Below, one piece after another: positions 47,648-56,720 of a DNA stretch of 64,000 nucleotides (within the stretch, counting starts at the first letter, position 1; the number at the start of each line of letters is the position of its first letter). The notes under the pieces were generated by a model. The model was not told the DNA's origin, did not search any database, and worked only from the letters and a program-made list of their open reading frames with translations. The stretch lies in contig NZ_CP158367.1 of the NCBI RefSeq assembly GCF_040267685.1, positions 2,356,001 to 2,420,000 on the forward strand, written 5' to 3'. The stretch comes from Proteinivorax tanatarense (GTDB taxonomy: Bacteria; Bacillota; Proteinivoracia; Proteinivoracales; Proteinivoracaceae). The position numbers were made by a program, and so were the translations under genes.

Positions 47648-49630
47648 ATGCAAAGTATTAAATTTAAACTAATAGCTCTATTTTCAATTATATGCTCACT
47701 GGTTTTTATAGTTTCAGGTATAATTTTATATAATGTTTCAAGCAGTGAGCTAACAAGACTTTCAGAAGACCTAAGCTCTGATATCACGGAAAACAGTGCT
47801 GATGCTGTGGGTAGCTTGATTGAGCAAAACCTTTCTGAGTTAGCTATTATAACTGAATATGATGCAGTTAAAGAAATGGACATAGAAGATTCTAAAAGAT
47901 TTCTGCAAAAAGCAGAAAATAACACCCTATTTACAAGGTTGTCTATAGTTCACCCAGACGGAACAGCTTTTTCTTCTAATGGAGAACAGGGTGATTTTAG
48001 TGCAAGCGCTTACATGGAGCCTATTTTTCAACAAGGACAACACACCTATGTTACAAACCCTTTCGAAAGTTCTCTTGATGGCCAACTAATTACTGTTTTT
48101 GCCCATTCCATTACTAATTTTGACGGAGAGGTAGTGGGACTTATCTCTGGTTCTGTTCTGTTACAGGACCTAACCTCAGCTGTTGATCAGATTAATATAG
48201 AAGGTGAAGGCTTCGGTTGGGTTGTGGATGGCACCGGGGATATTATTGTCCATAGAAATGATAGCCGTATTGGAGAGAGTGTCACAGATAGCAGTAATAG
48301 TAGCTATTTAGGTGATAATTTAGATAAGATTATGTCTAATGATAACGGGGTGATCCGCACAGATATAGAAGGTGTAGATTCATATTTGCTTTTTTCAAAC
48401 ATAGACAACACCCATGATTGGAAATTGTTTATTCAAATCCCTAGAAGTACTTTATTAAGTGGTCTACAGCTGTTCACAAGGATTTTTGTTATTTTTGTTA
48501 TAGGGTCAATATTTACAATTCTCATCACATCATATTTTGGCGCTAATTATTTTACCAAACCAATTAAGTCTTTAACTACACATGCTAAAACCATAGCTGA
48601 TTTAGATCTTAGCTCTAATGTCCCCAATAACCTACTAGAGCGCAAAGATGAAATTGGTAGTCTGTCTAAATCTTTACAGCTAATAACTGAAAACTTCAAA
48701 GAAACTATTAACAAAATCAAAGGTTCTTCCCACACTGTACAAAGCTATTCAGAGGACCTAACTTCTTCTGCTAAAGATGCTGCTCAAATTTCTAAAGAGG
48801 TGTCTTCTGCTACGCAACAAATTGCTATGGGAGCTTCTTCACAGGCCACTGATACTGAAGATGGTTCTATCAAAGCAAGCAATTTAGGAAATTTGATAGA
48901 ACAAAACCAAGACCATATTAAAAATGTTTCTAACTTCTCCTCACAAGTATCTAGTGCAGTCAAAGAAGGTTTAGATAAGGTTCAAGAACTTACCCAAATT
49001 TCAAATGAAAGTAATCAAGAGGTACAAGAGGTACATAGTGCCATTGTGCAAACCAGTGATAGCGTGTCTAAAATTAGTCAATCAAGTCAATTGATTGCTT
49101 CCATTGCTGAACAGACAAACCTATTGGCTCTAAACGCTGCTATTGAAGCTGCAAGAGCTGGAGAGGTAGGAAAAGGATTTGCAGTTGTAGCAGAAGAAAT
49201 TAAAAAGCTTGCAGAAGAATCAACTTCTTCAACTAAAACCATTGATGAAGTTGTAACAGAGCTACAAAGTAATTCTAAAAAATCTGTAGAAAGTATGGAA
49301 AAAGTGGAAAACATATTATCGCAACAATCTAATATAGTTTCTATAACAAAAGACAAGTACTCTTTAATATTAGATGCCATAAAAACTACAGAGGTAGAAG
49401 TCCAAAATTTAAGCACCTCAGGTTCTGAAATGGAAAAAATGAAAAATGACATTCTTAACACCTTACAAAATCTATCTGCAGTTGCTGAAGAAAATTCTGC
49501 TTCTACCGAAGAAGTATCAGCATCAATGGAGCAAAACAACTCATCGATTGAAAAAATACAAAAATCAAGCTTGAATCTCGAAAAAATAGCTAAAGATATG
49601 AATGAAAATGTAACAAAGTTTAATCTTTAA
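47648..49630 (+). CDS. Methyl-accepting chemotaxis protein with Cache sensor
   Basis: 660 residues. Membrane helix near 8-30, an extracellular double-Cache-like ligand domain (about 35-275; [19 protein letters not shown] is a typical Cache element), a second helix near 280-303, a HAMP domain (about 305-358) and a long methyl-accepting coiled coil. The highly conserved hairpin tip [19 protein letters not shown] and [18 protein letters not shown] are intact, so it should couple to CheW/CheA. TTAAGGAGGGG precedes the ATG. Ligand unknown; no che genes are adjacent. Confidence 0.93.
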   Translation: MQSIKFKLIALFSIICSLVFIVSGIILYNVSSSELTRLSEDLSSDITENSADAVGSLIEQNLSELAIITEYDAVKEMDIEDSKRFLQKAENNTLFTRLSIVHPDGTAFSSNGEQGDFSASAYMEPIFQQGQHTYVTNPFESSLDGQLITVFAHSITNFDGEVVGLISGSVLLQDLTSAVDQINIEGEGFGWVVDGTGDIIVHRNDSRIGESVTDSSNSSYLGDNLDKIMSNDNGVIRTDIEGVDSYLLFSNIDNTHDWKLFIQIPRSTLLSGLQLFTRIFVIFVIGSIFTILITSYFGANYFTKPIKSLTTHAKTIADLDLSSNVPNNLLERKDEIGSLSKSLQLITENFKETINKIKGSSHTVQSYSEDLTSSAKDAAQISKEVSSATQQIAMGASSQATDTEDGSIKASNLGNLIEQNQDHIKNVSNFSSQVSSAVKEGLDKVQELTQISNESNQEVQEVHSAIVQTSDSVSKISQSSQLIASIAEQTNLLALNAAIEAARAGEVGKGFAVVAEEIKKLAEESTSSTKTIDEVVTELQSNSKKSVESMEKVENILSQQSNIVSITKDKYSLILDAIKTTEVEVQNLSTSGSEMEKMKNDILNTLQNLSAVAEENSASTEEVSASMEQNNSSIEKIQKSSLNLEKIAKDMNENVTKFNL

Positions 49631-49663
49631 AAGAGACCTTTTTCAATAAAATGATTGATTAAC

Positions 49664-49690
49664 TTGACACAAATTTCAAAAAAGTATAAG
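49664..49690 (+). promoter_or_regulatory. Probable promoter of the cobT riboswitch transcript
   Basis: A perfect -35 TTGACA is followed 15 bases later by TATAAG, about 26 bases before the aptamer begins. Confidence 0.55.
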
Positions 49691-49715
49691 GTTATATTAG
49701 TTTTTATTACAATAA

Positions 49716-49876
49716 AAAGCGATAGGTGCCCGAAAGGGAGAATAGGGAATGAAGTGAAAGTCTTCAGCGGTCCCGCCACTGTAAAGGGGAGTTTCGTTTT
49801 TTAGTGCCACTGAACAAAAGTTTGGGAAGGTAAATGAAACTAGGAACCTAAGCCAGGAGACCTGCCTATACGCTTT
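49716..49876 (+). promoter_or_regulatory. Cobalamin riboswitch controlling cobT
   Basis: The aptamer is closed by AAAGCG..ATAGG / CCTAT.ACGCTTT and contains, in order, GGTGCCC, GGGAATGAAGTG, GCGGTCCCGCCACTGTAA, GTGCCACTG, GGGAAGG and the canonical B12 box AGCCAGGAGACCTGCC. A strong terminator follows, so the switch acts by transcription termination. Confidence 0.97.
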
Positions 49877-49894
49877 ATATCTAGTAGATGATGG

Positions 49895-49950
49895 AAAAGT
49901 CTACAGTCTATTTTTACATACAAAAATAGACTGTAGACTTTTTTATTTTA
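49895..49950 (+). terminator. Riboswitch terminator upstream of cobT
   Basis: A 21-bp near-perfect stem (AAAAGTCTACAGTC... with its exact complement) around a 6-7 base loop, then TTATTTTA. It is the OFF-state terminator of the cobT riboswitch. Confidence 0.92.
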
Positions 49951-49970
49951 TAAAAAAAGGAGGAGTAAAA

Positions 49971-51020
49971 ATGAAACTTTTGCAAAAAATTATTAAAAAC
50001 ATTCAACCTTTGGACAGCGAAATAATGAAAAAATCAAGAACGAGGGTGGACAATCTCATTAAACCGCCAAAAAGCTTAGGGAAGTTGGAGGCAATAACTG
50101 TACAATTAGCCGGGATAACTAAGAATATACATCCTAGCGTAGAGCATAAAGCTATTATCATAATGGCTGCAGATCATGGTGTCTATGAGGAGGGTGTAGC
50201 CCCTAATCCGCAAAGTATAACCATTGAGCAAACGTTGAACTTCCCTAAAGGTCTCACTGGTGTTTGTGCTATAGGTGAAATTTCCAATGCTAAAATTGTA
50301 ACAGTTGATATTGGAATCAATGGAGAACTTCCGTTAAATTCTGGTGTAATTAACAAAAAAATAAAATATGGGACAGATAACTTTGCTAAAGGCCCTGCTA
50401 TGACTAGAAAAGAAGCTGTTGATGCTATAGAAGTGGGAATAGAAATAGCTCAACAACAAATAAAAAGAGGAGTTAATCTTATTGGCGTTGGAGAAATGGG
50501 TATAACAAATACGACTGCTAGCACTGCCATACTGGCAGTGCTAGGAAATATACCTCCAAAAGAAATTACTGGTAAAGGGTCTGGCTTAGATTCTAAAGGG
50601 ATACAGCATAAAATAAAGGTTATAGAAAAAGCTATCGATATTAATAAACCAGATCCTGATGATGGACTGGACGTCTTGGCAAAAGTAGGTGGTTTAGAAA
50701 TTGGAGGAATGGCTGGTGTAATTTTAGGCTCAGCTGCCAATAGAGTTCCTGTTGTTATTGATGGGTACATAGCTACTGTATCGGCGCTAATCGCTAAGTC
50801 TATTGAACCTAAGGTCAAGGATTACTTAATTCCCTCCCACGCTTCAATGGAATTAGGTGGAAAAAGAGCCAGTGAGCTTTTAGGAGTTGAACCAATGCTG
50901 TATATGAATATGTGTTTAGGAGAAGGTTCAGGAGCTGCTTTAGCATTTCCAATAATAGATGCAGCGTGTAATATGAATGATAAAATGATAACTTTTAAGG
51001 AAGCAAGCATGAACCCTTAA
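49971..51020 (+). CDS. cobT: Nicotinate-nucleotide-dimethylbenzimidazole phosphoribosyltransferase
   Basis: 349 residues. KPPKSLGKLEAITVQLAGI, MAADHGVYEEGVAPNPQ, GEMGITNTTAST and the catalytic Glu in CLGEGSGAALAFP identify CobT. It makes alpha-ribazole phosphate, the lower-ligand nucleotide, from a benzimidazole-type base and nicotinate mononucleotide. It is alone behind its own riboswitch and separate from the corrin-ring operon. AAAGGAGGAG precedes the ATG. Confidence 0.95.
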   Translation: MKLLQKIIKNIQPLDSEIMKKSRTRVDNLIKPPKSLGKLEAITVQLAGITKNIHPSVEHKAIIIMAADHGVYEEGVAPNPQSITIEQTLNFPKGLTGVCAIGEISNAKIVTVDIGINGELPLNSGVINKKIKYGTDNFAKGPAMTRKEAVDAIEVGIEIAQQQIKRGVNLIGVGEMGITNTTASTAILAVLGNIPPKEITGKGSGLDSKGIQHKIKVIEKAIDINKPDPDDGLDVLAKVGGLEIGGMAGVILGSAANRVPVVIDGYIATVSALIAKSIEPKVKDYLIPSHASMELGGKRASELLGVEPMLYMNMCLGEGSGAALAFPIIDAACNMNDKMITFKEASMNP

Positions 51021-51150
51021 AAAAAATAATCCTTATGCGTTAATTGTTAATTAACCCTCGGCCTATACTAGATGTCGCCCCTAATAATTTTGAGTTCTTC
51101 AAAACAAGGTTGAAGAGCCAGCTAATCTGATATAAGTTAATGGCACCCTT

Positions 51151-52620
51151 TTAGGTGCCACAAAATGTTCTATAAGGCTCTTTCCCGGAATATGGCTTAG
51201 TATACTCATCTAGGCTTAGCTGGTAATCAAAAGGACTTGATAGAGCACTAATGAGCTTTTTAGTTAATCTAAAATCCTGATGTTCAACGGCAGCTTTTAA
51301 TGCTTCTTCTACTTTATGGTTTCGAGGAATTATTGATGGATTATTCTTTTCCATTATTTTTTGAGATTCATCTTTAGATTGACACTGATTTGCAATCCTA
51401 GCTCGCCACAGTTTCAACCAGTAATCAAATTCTTTATTTTTTAGGTCAGCAATATCTTCTAGGTTTCCAATGGTCAAAGCCCTAAAGGTATTAGTATAGT
51501 CAGCTTTGCTATACTCCAAAATGTCAAGAAGGTTGTTAATTAAGTCTTTATCTCCACCTTCTAAGTTAAACAAGCCTAACTTCTTTCTCATCCCTGACAT
51601 ATAGCTTTGATAATAATGTTTATTAAATTCTTCTACTGCTTCTTCTGCAAGTTCTTTAGATTTTTTTTCATCTTTACTTAACAACGGTAGTAAAGTCTCT
51701 GCTAGTCTAATCAAGTTCCACTTGGCAATAGAAGGTTGATTACCAAAGGAGTATCGTCCTTGTCTATCTATCGAGCTGAATACTGTATCTATGTCATAGC
51801 GGTCGATAAAGGCACATGGGCCATAATCAATGGTTTCTCCGCATATAGTCATGTTATCTGTATTCATTACACCATGTACAAACCCCGTCAACTGCCATTT
51901 GGCAATTAAAGATGCCTGTCTTTTTACAACTTCTTTAAGCATTGAAAGATAAGGGTTGTTGTCCTGCAATACTTCAGGGAAATGCCTATTTATTGTATAA
52001 TCTGCAAGCACCGTTAAGTCTGTAACCCCTCCCCAATGGGCTGCAAATTGAAACGTTCCAACTCGCAAATGGCTGGAAGCTATTCTTGTCAGAATTGCAC
52101 CAGGTAATAACTTTTCTCTCATAACTTCTTCTCCTGTGCTAACAACGGCTAGACTTCTCGTAGTTTCAATGCCAAGAGCATGCATAGCTTCACTAATAAT
52201 ATATTCTCGCAACATCGGACCTAATGTAGCTCTGCCATCGCCACCTCTTGAGTATGGAGTCCTTCCAGCTCCTTTAAGTTGTATATCCCATTTTGTCCCT
52301 TCAGGGGCAGTCTGTTCACCTATTAATATTGCCCTACCATCACCCAACATTGTAAAGTAACCAAACTGATGGCCAGCATATGCTTGTGCCAAAGGCACCA
52401 CATTTTTAGGTAACCTATTGCCTGCAAAATAATCTGCACCAGTGCAACTCAGCTGTCTGTCATCTAAACCCAAATCTTGAGCTAACTGATTGTTAAAAAC
52501 TATCATTTGTGGAGCTTTGACAGAAGAAGGCTTAAGCTTTGCATAAAACTTTTCTGGTAAGCTTGCATAGGTATTTTCTAAGTTCCATCCTGCGTTTTCT
52601 ATTGTTTTAATGATTGCAAT
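51151..52620 (-). CDS. selO: SelO/YdiU protein adenylyltransferase with an anomalous start
   Basis: SelO is a pseudokinase that transfers AMP to proteins. GDGRAILIGEQ, KGAGRTPYSRGGDGRATLG, SSHLRVGTFQFAA and HGVMNTDNM are conserved, and Cys lies near the C-terminus (TFCGT). The first ATG is at 52506, yet the frame continues upstream for 38 codons encoding ENAGWNLENTYASLPEKFYA, which matches the conserved SelO N-terminus. Between those residues and the TGA at 52621 there is no ATG, GTG or TTG. An ATT at 52620 lies 5 bases after AAGGAG and gives 489 residues, the family length. A one-base loss after an out-of-frame TTG is the alternative. Confidence 0.85.
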   Translation of the reverse strand: MAIIKTIENAGWNLENTYASLPEKFYAKLKPSSVKAPQMIVFNNQLAQDLGLDDRQLSCTGADYFAGNRLPKNVVPLAQAYAGHQFGYFTMLGDGRAILIGEQTAPEGTKWDIQLKGAGRTPYSRGGDGRATLGPMLREYIISEAMHALGIETTRSLAVVSTGEEVMREKLLPGAILTRIASSHLRVGTFQFAAHWGGVTDLTVLADYTINRHFPEVLQDNNPYLSMLKEVVKRQASLIAKWQLTGFVHGVMNTDNMTICGETIDYGPCAFIDRYDIDTVFSSIDRQGRYSFGNQPSIAKWNLIRLAETLLPLLSKDEKKSKELAEEAVEEFNKHYYQSYMSGMRKKLGLFNLEGGDKDLINNLLDILEYSKADYTNTFRALTIGNLEDIADLKNKEFDYWLKLWRARIANQCQSKDESQKIMEKNNPSIIPRNHKVEEALKAAVEHQDFRLTKKLISALSSPFDYQLSLDEYTKPYSGKEPYRTFCGT

Positions 52621-52662
52621 TCAAACTCCTTTTTATTTTTATATATAGCGTTCCCATATATA

Positions 52663-54303
52663 CTATATATCATTTCTCTTATGCTTATTTAAATCTATAA
52701 CCTCATCTGCTATGTTTATAAAATCGTGGTCATGGCTTATTATAATTGTTATCCTGCTTAACTTTGTTTCTACTATCAAATCTTTCAATTTATCAACACT
52801 TTCAACATCTAGCGCAGAGCTAGGCTCATCTAAGACTAACAATTCTGGACTTTTAAGAAAATTTCTAGCCAAATTAATTTTTAACTTTTCTCCCCCAGAA
52901 ATATTATTTGAAGCTTCATCTATAATTGTTTCTAATCCATTATCAAATTTTGCAGGATCCAGTTTCAGTTTATTTAATATTAAGCTTAAATTGTCAAAAT
53001 TATACTGCTCTAGACCATATGTAAAATTTTCTATCAATTTACTATTGATTGTTTTAGGTTCTTGCATGCAAACTCCTACAAAGTTTTTCCTAATATAATA
53101 CATATCTAAATTCTTAATTTCATTAGTGTCATAGTGTATTTTACCATCATAGTAATCGTTGTATATACCTAATAACAATTTAATTAAAGTGCTTTTACCA
53201 GTCCCATTGCTACCAATTACACAATAAACCTTACCTTTTTTAAATTTTTGATTAAAGTTACTTATTATTTTCTCAGATTTATTATATGAAAATGCTACAT
53301 TTTCTAATTTTATATTGCTTATGTTAAAAATTTTTTTATTACCGTTTATTTCTTTAGATTCGTCTAGTATTTGCTTTAATCTATCGTAAGAAACTAAGGC
53401 TTTTTGGTATGATTCGCCAAAGTTTAAGAAATAACTTATGCTTCCCATAATCATTGAAAAATAGCTTTTTATAATAGTAAATTCTCCTACACTCATGTTG
53501 CCACGTATTACTTCCCTTCCCCCAAAAAAGAAAATTAGTCCATTTGCTACAAGCATTGTAAATGAATTACTATTGGTGAAAAGTAAAGACAATTTAGTAT
53601 GTGATAGTAAAGATTTAAACATAGATTTAAAACTATTACTAATAACTTCGTGAGCTTCTGTAAAAGTTGCATTTATCTTAACTATATTTACATTTTGCAG
53701 ATGTTGGTTCATTTTAGAAAAAAAAATATTTTGTTTTTCTTTTAAATCATAATTTCGCCTATACAAAGGTTTTCGAAAAATATAGTACAGAAACAGGTAC
53801 AGAGGAAAAACTGGAATTAATATTAAAGTCATTTTAACATTTATAGTAAAAGATATATAAAAAAGAATGATTATGGTTAAAGCATTACTAACTATATTAA
53901 GAAGGTTGTCTAATAAAAAATTAACCACAACACTACTATCATTGTTAATACGATGATTTAAATAGCCACTATTTTTGTTTTCAAAGTACCTAATGGGCAT
54001 TTTTAACAAATGATTTAAAACATCAAAATTCAAGTCAATCATCGCTTTCGTTTGGATCTTTACATTTAAATACCTTTGAGCAAAAGATGAAACCATATTA
54101 AATATGCCAATAGTTATTATTATAAGAGTAATCTTAGTTACGATCTGAAAATCATTAGCTGTTATAAGTATATCTATATAATTCCCAGTTAAATAAGGGA
54201 AAAATATAGCCAGAGCTCTCGAAACGAAATTAAGAAGAATAAAAATTAATAAATAAATTTTATATTTCAAAACATATGTCATGGTAAATTTGATAATTTT
54301 CAT
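52663..54303 (-). CDS. ABC exporter, fused permease/ATPase, in the RiPP cluster
   Basis: 546 residues. Six membrane helices (about 1-300), then an ATPase with Walker A GSNGTGKST, signature ISGGEKLKI and Walker B LLVLDEPSSALD. The protein begins directly with the membrane domain, so the C39 leader-peptidase of bacteriocin exporters is absent. AAAAGGGGGGG precedes the ATG. It lies 417 bases downstream of two Cys-rich precursor genes and is the likely exporter, or alternatively an immunity pump, for the matured peptides. Confidence 0.85.
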   Translation of the reverse strand: MKIIKFTMTYVLKYKIYLLIFILLNFVSRALAIFFPYLTGNYIDILITANDFQIVTKITLIIITIGIFNMVSSFAQRYLNVKIQTKAMIDLNFDVLNHLLKMPIRYFENKNSGYLNHRINNDSSVVVNFLLDNLLNIVSNALTIIILFYISFTINVKMTLILIPVFPLYLFLYYIFRKPLYRRNYDLKEKQNIFFSKMNQHLQNVNIVKINATFTEAHEVISNSFKSMFKSLLSHTKLSLLFTNSNSFTMLVANGLIFFFGGREVIRGNMSVGEFTIIKSYFSMIMGSISYFLNFGESYQKALVSYDRLKQILDESKEINGNKKIFNISNIKLENVAFSYNKSEKIISNFNQKFKKGKVYCVIGSNGTGKSTLIKLLLGIYNDYYDGKIHYDTNEIKNLDMYYIRKNFVGVCMQEPKTINSKLIENFTYGLEQYNFDNLSLILNKLKLDPAKFDNGLETIIDEASNNISGGEKLKINLARNFLKSPELLVLDEPSSALDVESVDKLKDLIVETKLSRITIIISHDHDFINIADEVIDLNKHKRNDI

Positions 54304-54720
54304 ATAACCCCCCCTTTTCCTCTACCAATCGGTTTCATCTGTAAAATTAACTTGCTTATTTTGCTTAAATAATATTTTCGAGCACTTTTAGAAAAAGAAT
54401 TCAATTGGCTACCTTACCACCAAAATTTTATAACTTTTCTACTATTGTTCTCCAAAATCAGGTCTATAAAAACTTTATATAAATACCAAAAGCAAATCCA
54501 AAAGGATTTACTTTTGGCATATTTTTTCTTAATGATTACCTAATTCAATAATAATACACTTGCTTTAGTAACAAATTAATATTTAACCTTACAATTAAAA
54601 TAATAATTTGCAAATCCTTTCTTTCACTTATCTTCTAAAATTTAAGTTTATACTAGATTAAAATAATATTTTCTATCTCCTATAATGGCAAAAGCAAAAT
54701 CTGTGCTACTAAATTAACAT
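54304..54720. other. Intergenic region between exporter and precursor genes
   Basis: 417 bases of very AT-rich sequence with no credible coding frame on either strand. It contains one hairpin (54486-54530). It probably holds a separate promoter for the exporter, but I cannot point to convincing hexamers. Confidence 0.5.
54486..54530. terminator. Hairpin/terminator after the RiPP precursor genes
   Basis: The stem CCAAAAGCAAATCC / GGATTTACTTTTGG (one mismatch) has a 4-base loop. On the plus strand it is followed by six Ts; on the minus strand the tail is only moderately T-rich, so it may terminate the precursor transcript only partly. Confidence 0.6.
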
Positions 54721-54912
54721 TTATTCTGCCAATGGCATTACCTGCGCTGGATAACAAACTTGCCCCCCACAGAATTCGCACTGAGTGCAGCGGTCGTTAC
54801 AAAGTTGACCACCACATCTCGATGAGTCCGAAAAACATCCGCATTCAAACCCATCGTTACAGGTAAAAGTACATAGTTCTTCCATACTATTTCCTTCTAT
54901 CAAATAAGTCAT
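54721..54912 (-). CDS. Cys-rich RiPP precursor peptide 2
   Basis: 63 residues: nine-residue start MTYLIEGNS, a short acidic stretch, then ten cysteines at 14, 18, 24, 26, 33, 38, 42, 45, 48 and 53, and the tail YPAQVMPLAE. CGGQLC and CGGQVC are internal repeats. It is a close paralogue of the peptide 37 bases upstream; leader, Cys spacing and tail are conserved while the loops vary. GGGAGGTGA precedes the ATG. Position behind a radical SAM/SPASM maturase indicates a ribosomally made, post-translationally modified peptide. A metal-binding mini-protein is the alternative. Confidence 0.8.
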   Translation of the reverse strand: MTYLIEGNSMEELCTFTCNDGFECGCFSDSSRCGGQLCNDRCTQCEFCGGQVCYPAQVMPLAE

Positions 54913-54949
54913 TAATTCACCTCCCAGTTTTATTTTACATACGAGAAAA

Positions 54950-55150
54950 TTACTCTTCTACTAATGGCATTACCTGTGCTGGGTAGCAAACTTGACCACC
55001 GCAAAAACCTTCGCAATGATTGCATCGCGTATTGCAAAGTTGACCACCACATTTTGATGCATCAGAAAAACAGCCACACTCAAAATCTGAGCATTCAAAT
55101 TGACTACAAAGTACATCTACTAAGCTATTTCCCTCAATTAAATATGTCAT
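54950..55150 (-). CDS. Cys-rich RiPP precursor peptide 1
   Basis: 66 residues with the same MTYLIEGNS start, ten cysteines (15, 20, 25, 27, 34, 39, 43, 46, 50, 55) and YPAQVMPLVEE tail as its neighbour. The Shine-Dalgarno sequence AAAGGAGGTGA, an essentially perfect match to 16S rRNA, overlaps the last codons and stop of the maturase gene, and the ATG is 3 bases after that stop. This gives strong, coupled translation suited to a peptide needed in excess over its maturase. Where the leader ends cannot be seen; there is no GG cleavage site before the first Cys. Confidence 0.82.
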   Translation of the reverse strand: MTYLIEGNSLVDVLCSQFECSDFECGCFSDASKCGGQLCNTRCNHCEGFCGGQVCYPAQVMPLVEE

Positions 55151-55153
55151 AGT

Positions 55154-56479
55154 TCACCTCCTTTCCACTTTTTCATTATTTAATTCTCTATATTTGTTTA
55201 AAGCTATATTCTTAATATAACCTTCTAAAACATACTTGTAAGAAGTGCATCTATCTACTATATTATCTACTCTTCTTCTAGGGCACCCTCCCATACATAA
55301 CGGTAAAACTTCACAGTCCTTACAGTCCTCATCAATAGTAGGGTCATAAAGTATATATTGGAAAAATTTTTCCAAGTTAATCATTTTGTTCTCAGAAATA
55401 TTACTAATTTTATACTCACTCCTACCCACATCAGACCAACATTTATAAATGTCACCTTTAGGATCAATAACCATTGAATTTAGGTTATCTGCCGTACAAA
55501 CATTAGTTTTAATATATGGGTACTTATAATCTATATTGGGCACGAAATTTACTGCTTGTAGTCTCTCATGAAACTCATACTCAACTTTTGAAAAATCACA
55601 TACTTCTAAACAATTGTTAACGGAATAACAATCATTAGTTGGTTCAATATATCCTGGATATGTTGCTACTGTTTTTTCTAAATTATATTCCTTTATCACC
55701 TCTAAAATTTCTTCTAAACTTTTTATATTTTCTTTATCTATATTAACTCTTAGATTAGTAGAAGGTAGATACTTTTTATTTTCTGACAAGTTTGATAATA
55801 TACGTTCAAATGTTGGGCCTCCATTTTTTAAAGGACGTCTAGAGTTATGTGTTTCACCAGTTCCATCTATAGTAACTTGCATAGCTTTAATATTTAGTTT
55901 TTTTAATTTAAGTAAAGTATCCTTTGTTAAATTATATCCGTTAGTCACTATCATGGCGGAAAACTTGATTTTTTCCCGCTTAACAATTTCCAGTACTTTA
56001 TTAGTTATATTTTCAATAGCTTCCATGGCTAATAATGGTTCTCCTCCATACCATGATATGGATAATTGTTCAATAAATTTTGATTGCTTTTCTATAAATT
56101 TTATAATATTATTTTGTACCTCTTTAGACATATAGCCTTCATTTTTTCCCTTTTCATAACAGTAAGTACAAGCAAAGTTACAATCAAGGGTAGGAGCAAT
56201 AGTCAAGCCTAGTCCTTTAGAAGAATATCTACTAGCAAACATTTTAAATTTAAGTATCTCAAGTTCATTTATATCTGGTTCTATCAAAAACTCCCCTTTT
56301 TGCAGTTCCTTTAATAACTTTGCATCTTCAATTTGCACACCATTTTCAACATATTTTTTTAGTTCTGCGTAATCCTTTTTATTAATTAAAGCCAATGAGT
56401 TTGTTCTAGAATTGTAAGCTATCAATTTACTTGGGTCTTTTTGAAACTCATAGAAAAAATTATAACTTGATTCTTTCAT
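55154..56479 (-). CDS. Radical SAM/SPASM peptide maturase
   Basis: About 441 residues from the ATG at 56479 (GGGAGTG upstream; frame open to 56494). An N-terminal region of about 95 residues resembles the peptide-recognition part of RiPP maturases. The radical SAM cluster motif CNFACTYC has Cys at 105, 109 and 112 (counted from 56494), and SWYGGEPLL is the SAM-binding GGE motif. A C-terminal SPASM domain holds additional Cys: VCTAD, YKCWSDVG, CKDCEVLPLCMGGCPRRR and RCTSYK. Such enzymes form thioether or related links at Cys. It may belong to the clostridial Cys-rich-peptide maturase (CcpM-like) group; this is from memory and unverified. Confidence 0.88.
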   Translation of the reverse strand: MKESSYNFFYEFQKDPSKLIAYNSRTNSLALINKKDYAELKKYVENGVQIEDAKLLKELQKGEFLIEPDINELEILKFKMFASRYSSKGLGLTIAPTLDCNFACTYCYEKGKNEGYMSKEVQNNIIKFIEKQSKFIEQLSISWYGGEPLLAMEAIENITNKVLEIVKREKIKFSAMIVTNGYNLTKDTLLKLKKLNIKAMQVTIDGTGETHNSRRPLKNGGPTFERILSNLSENKKYLPSTNLRVNIDKENIKSLEEILEVIKEYNLEKTVATYPGYIEPTNDCYSVNNCLEVCDFSKVEYEFHERLQAVNFVPNIDYKYPYIKTNVCTADNLNSMVIDPKGDIYKCWSDVGRSEYKISNISENKMINLEKFFQYILYDPTIDEDCKDCEVLPLCMGGCPRRRVDNIVDRCTSYKYVLEGYIKNIALNKYRELNNEKVERR

Positions 56480-56523
56480 ATTTTTCACTCCCATAACTAT
56501 TATTTATTGTAAAAGAATTAATA

Positions 56524-56661
56524 CTATAAATTACTCGTATAGCTAAACCATTCATAGTCTTCATCTTTGTCGGCAATCTCATCATTATGACTTAAGCAAC
56601 AATAAAATTGACAAACAAGTAAAAACGATACTAATGCAAATATAATAAATTTTTTTTTCAC
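56524..56661 (-). CDS. 45-residue secreted-type micro-peptide, candidate pheromone precursor
   Basis: A GTG at 56661, four bases after GGGGGG, opens a 45-residue frame. It reads as a basic start (MKKK), a hydrophobic segment (FIIFALVSFLLVCQFYCC, residues 5-22) and a hydrophilic acidic tail ending WFSYTSNL. The layout is that of PapR/Phr-like pro-pheromones, whose mature peptide is cut from the C-terminus. It is the first gene upstream of the radical SAM gene on the same strand and is divergent from an HTH-TPR regulator. It was too short for routine ORF calling. An alternative is a small membrane or immunity peptide. Confidence 0.65.
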   Translation of the reverse strand: MKKKFIIFALVSFLLVCQFYCCLSHNDEIADKDEDYEWFSYTSNL

Positions 56662-56720
56662 TTTACCCCCCCTTTTTTTTTAAAATAATATTCTTAATAA
56701 ATATATAATATATTATTTAA

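Noticed and set aside
49087-49539. 150-codon minus-strand open frame inside the chemoreceptor gene
   Set aside because: It lies opposite the conserved signalling hairpin of the chemoreceptor and has no independent homology or start signal.
51139-51162. TGGCACC / GGTGCCA hairpin as terminator of selO
   Set aside because: The 7-bp stem overlaps the selO stop region but no T-run follows on the minus strand, so I did not list it as a terminator.
52663-54303. C39 peptidase-containing bacteriocin exporter
   Set aside because: The protein starts directly with the first membrane helix; there is no room for the roughly 150-residue Cys-protease domain.
54721-55150. The Cys-rich peptides as metallothioneins or small ferredoxins
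   Set aside because: Cys spacing does not follow the ferredoxin CxxCxxCxxxC pattern and the genes are coupled to a radical SAM/SPASM maturase. Not fully excluded, so kept as an alternative in the entries.
56705-56716. Palindrome ATAATATATTAT as operator
   Set aside because: It contains only A and T in a nearly pure AT stretch, where such palindromes arise by chance.
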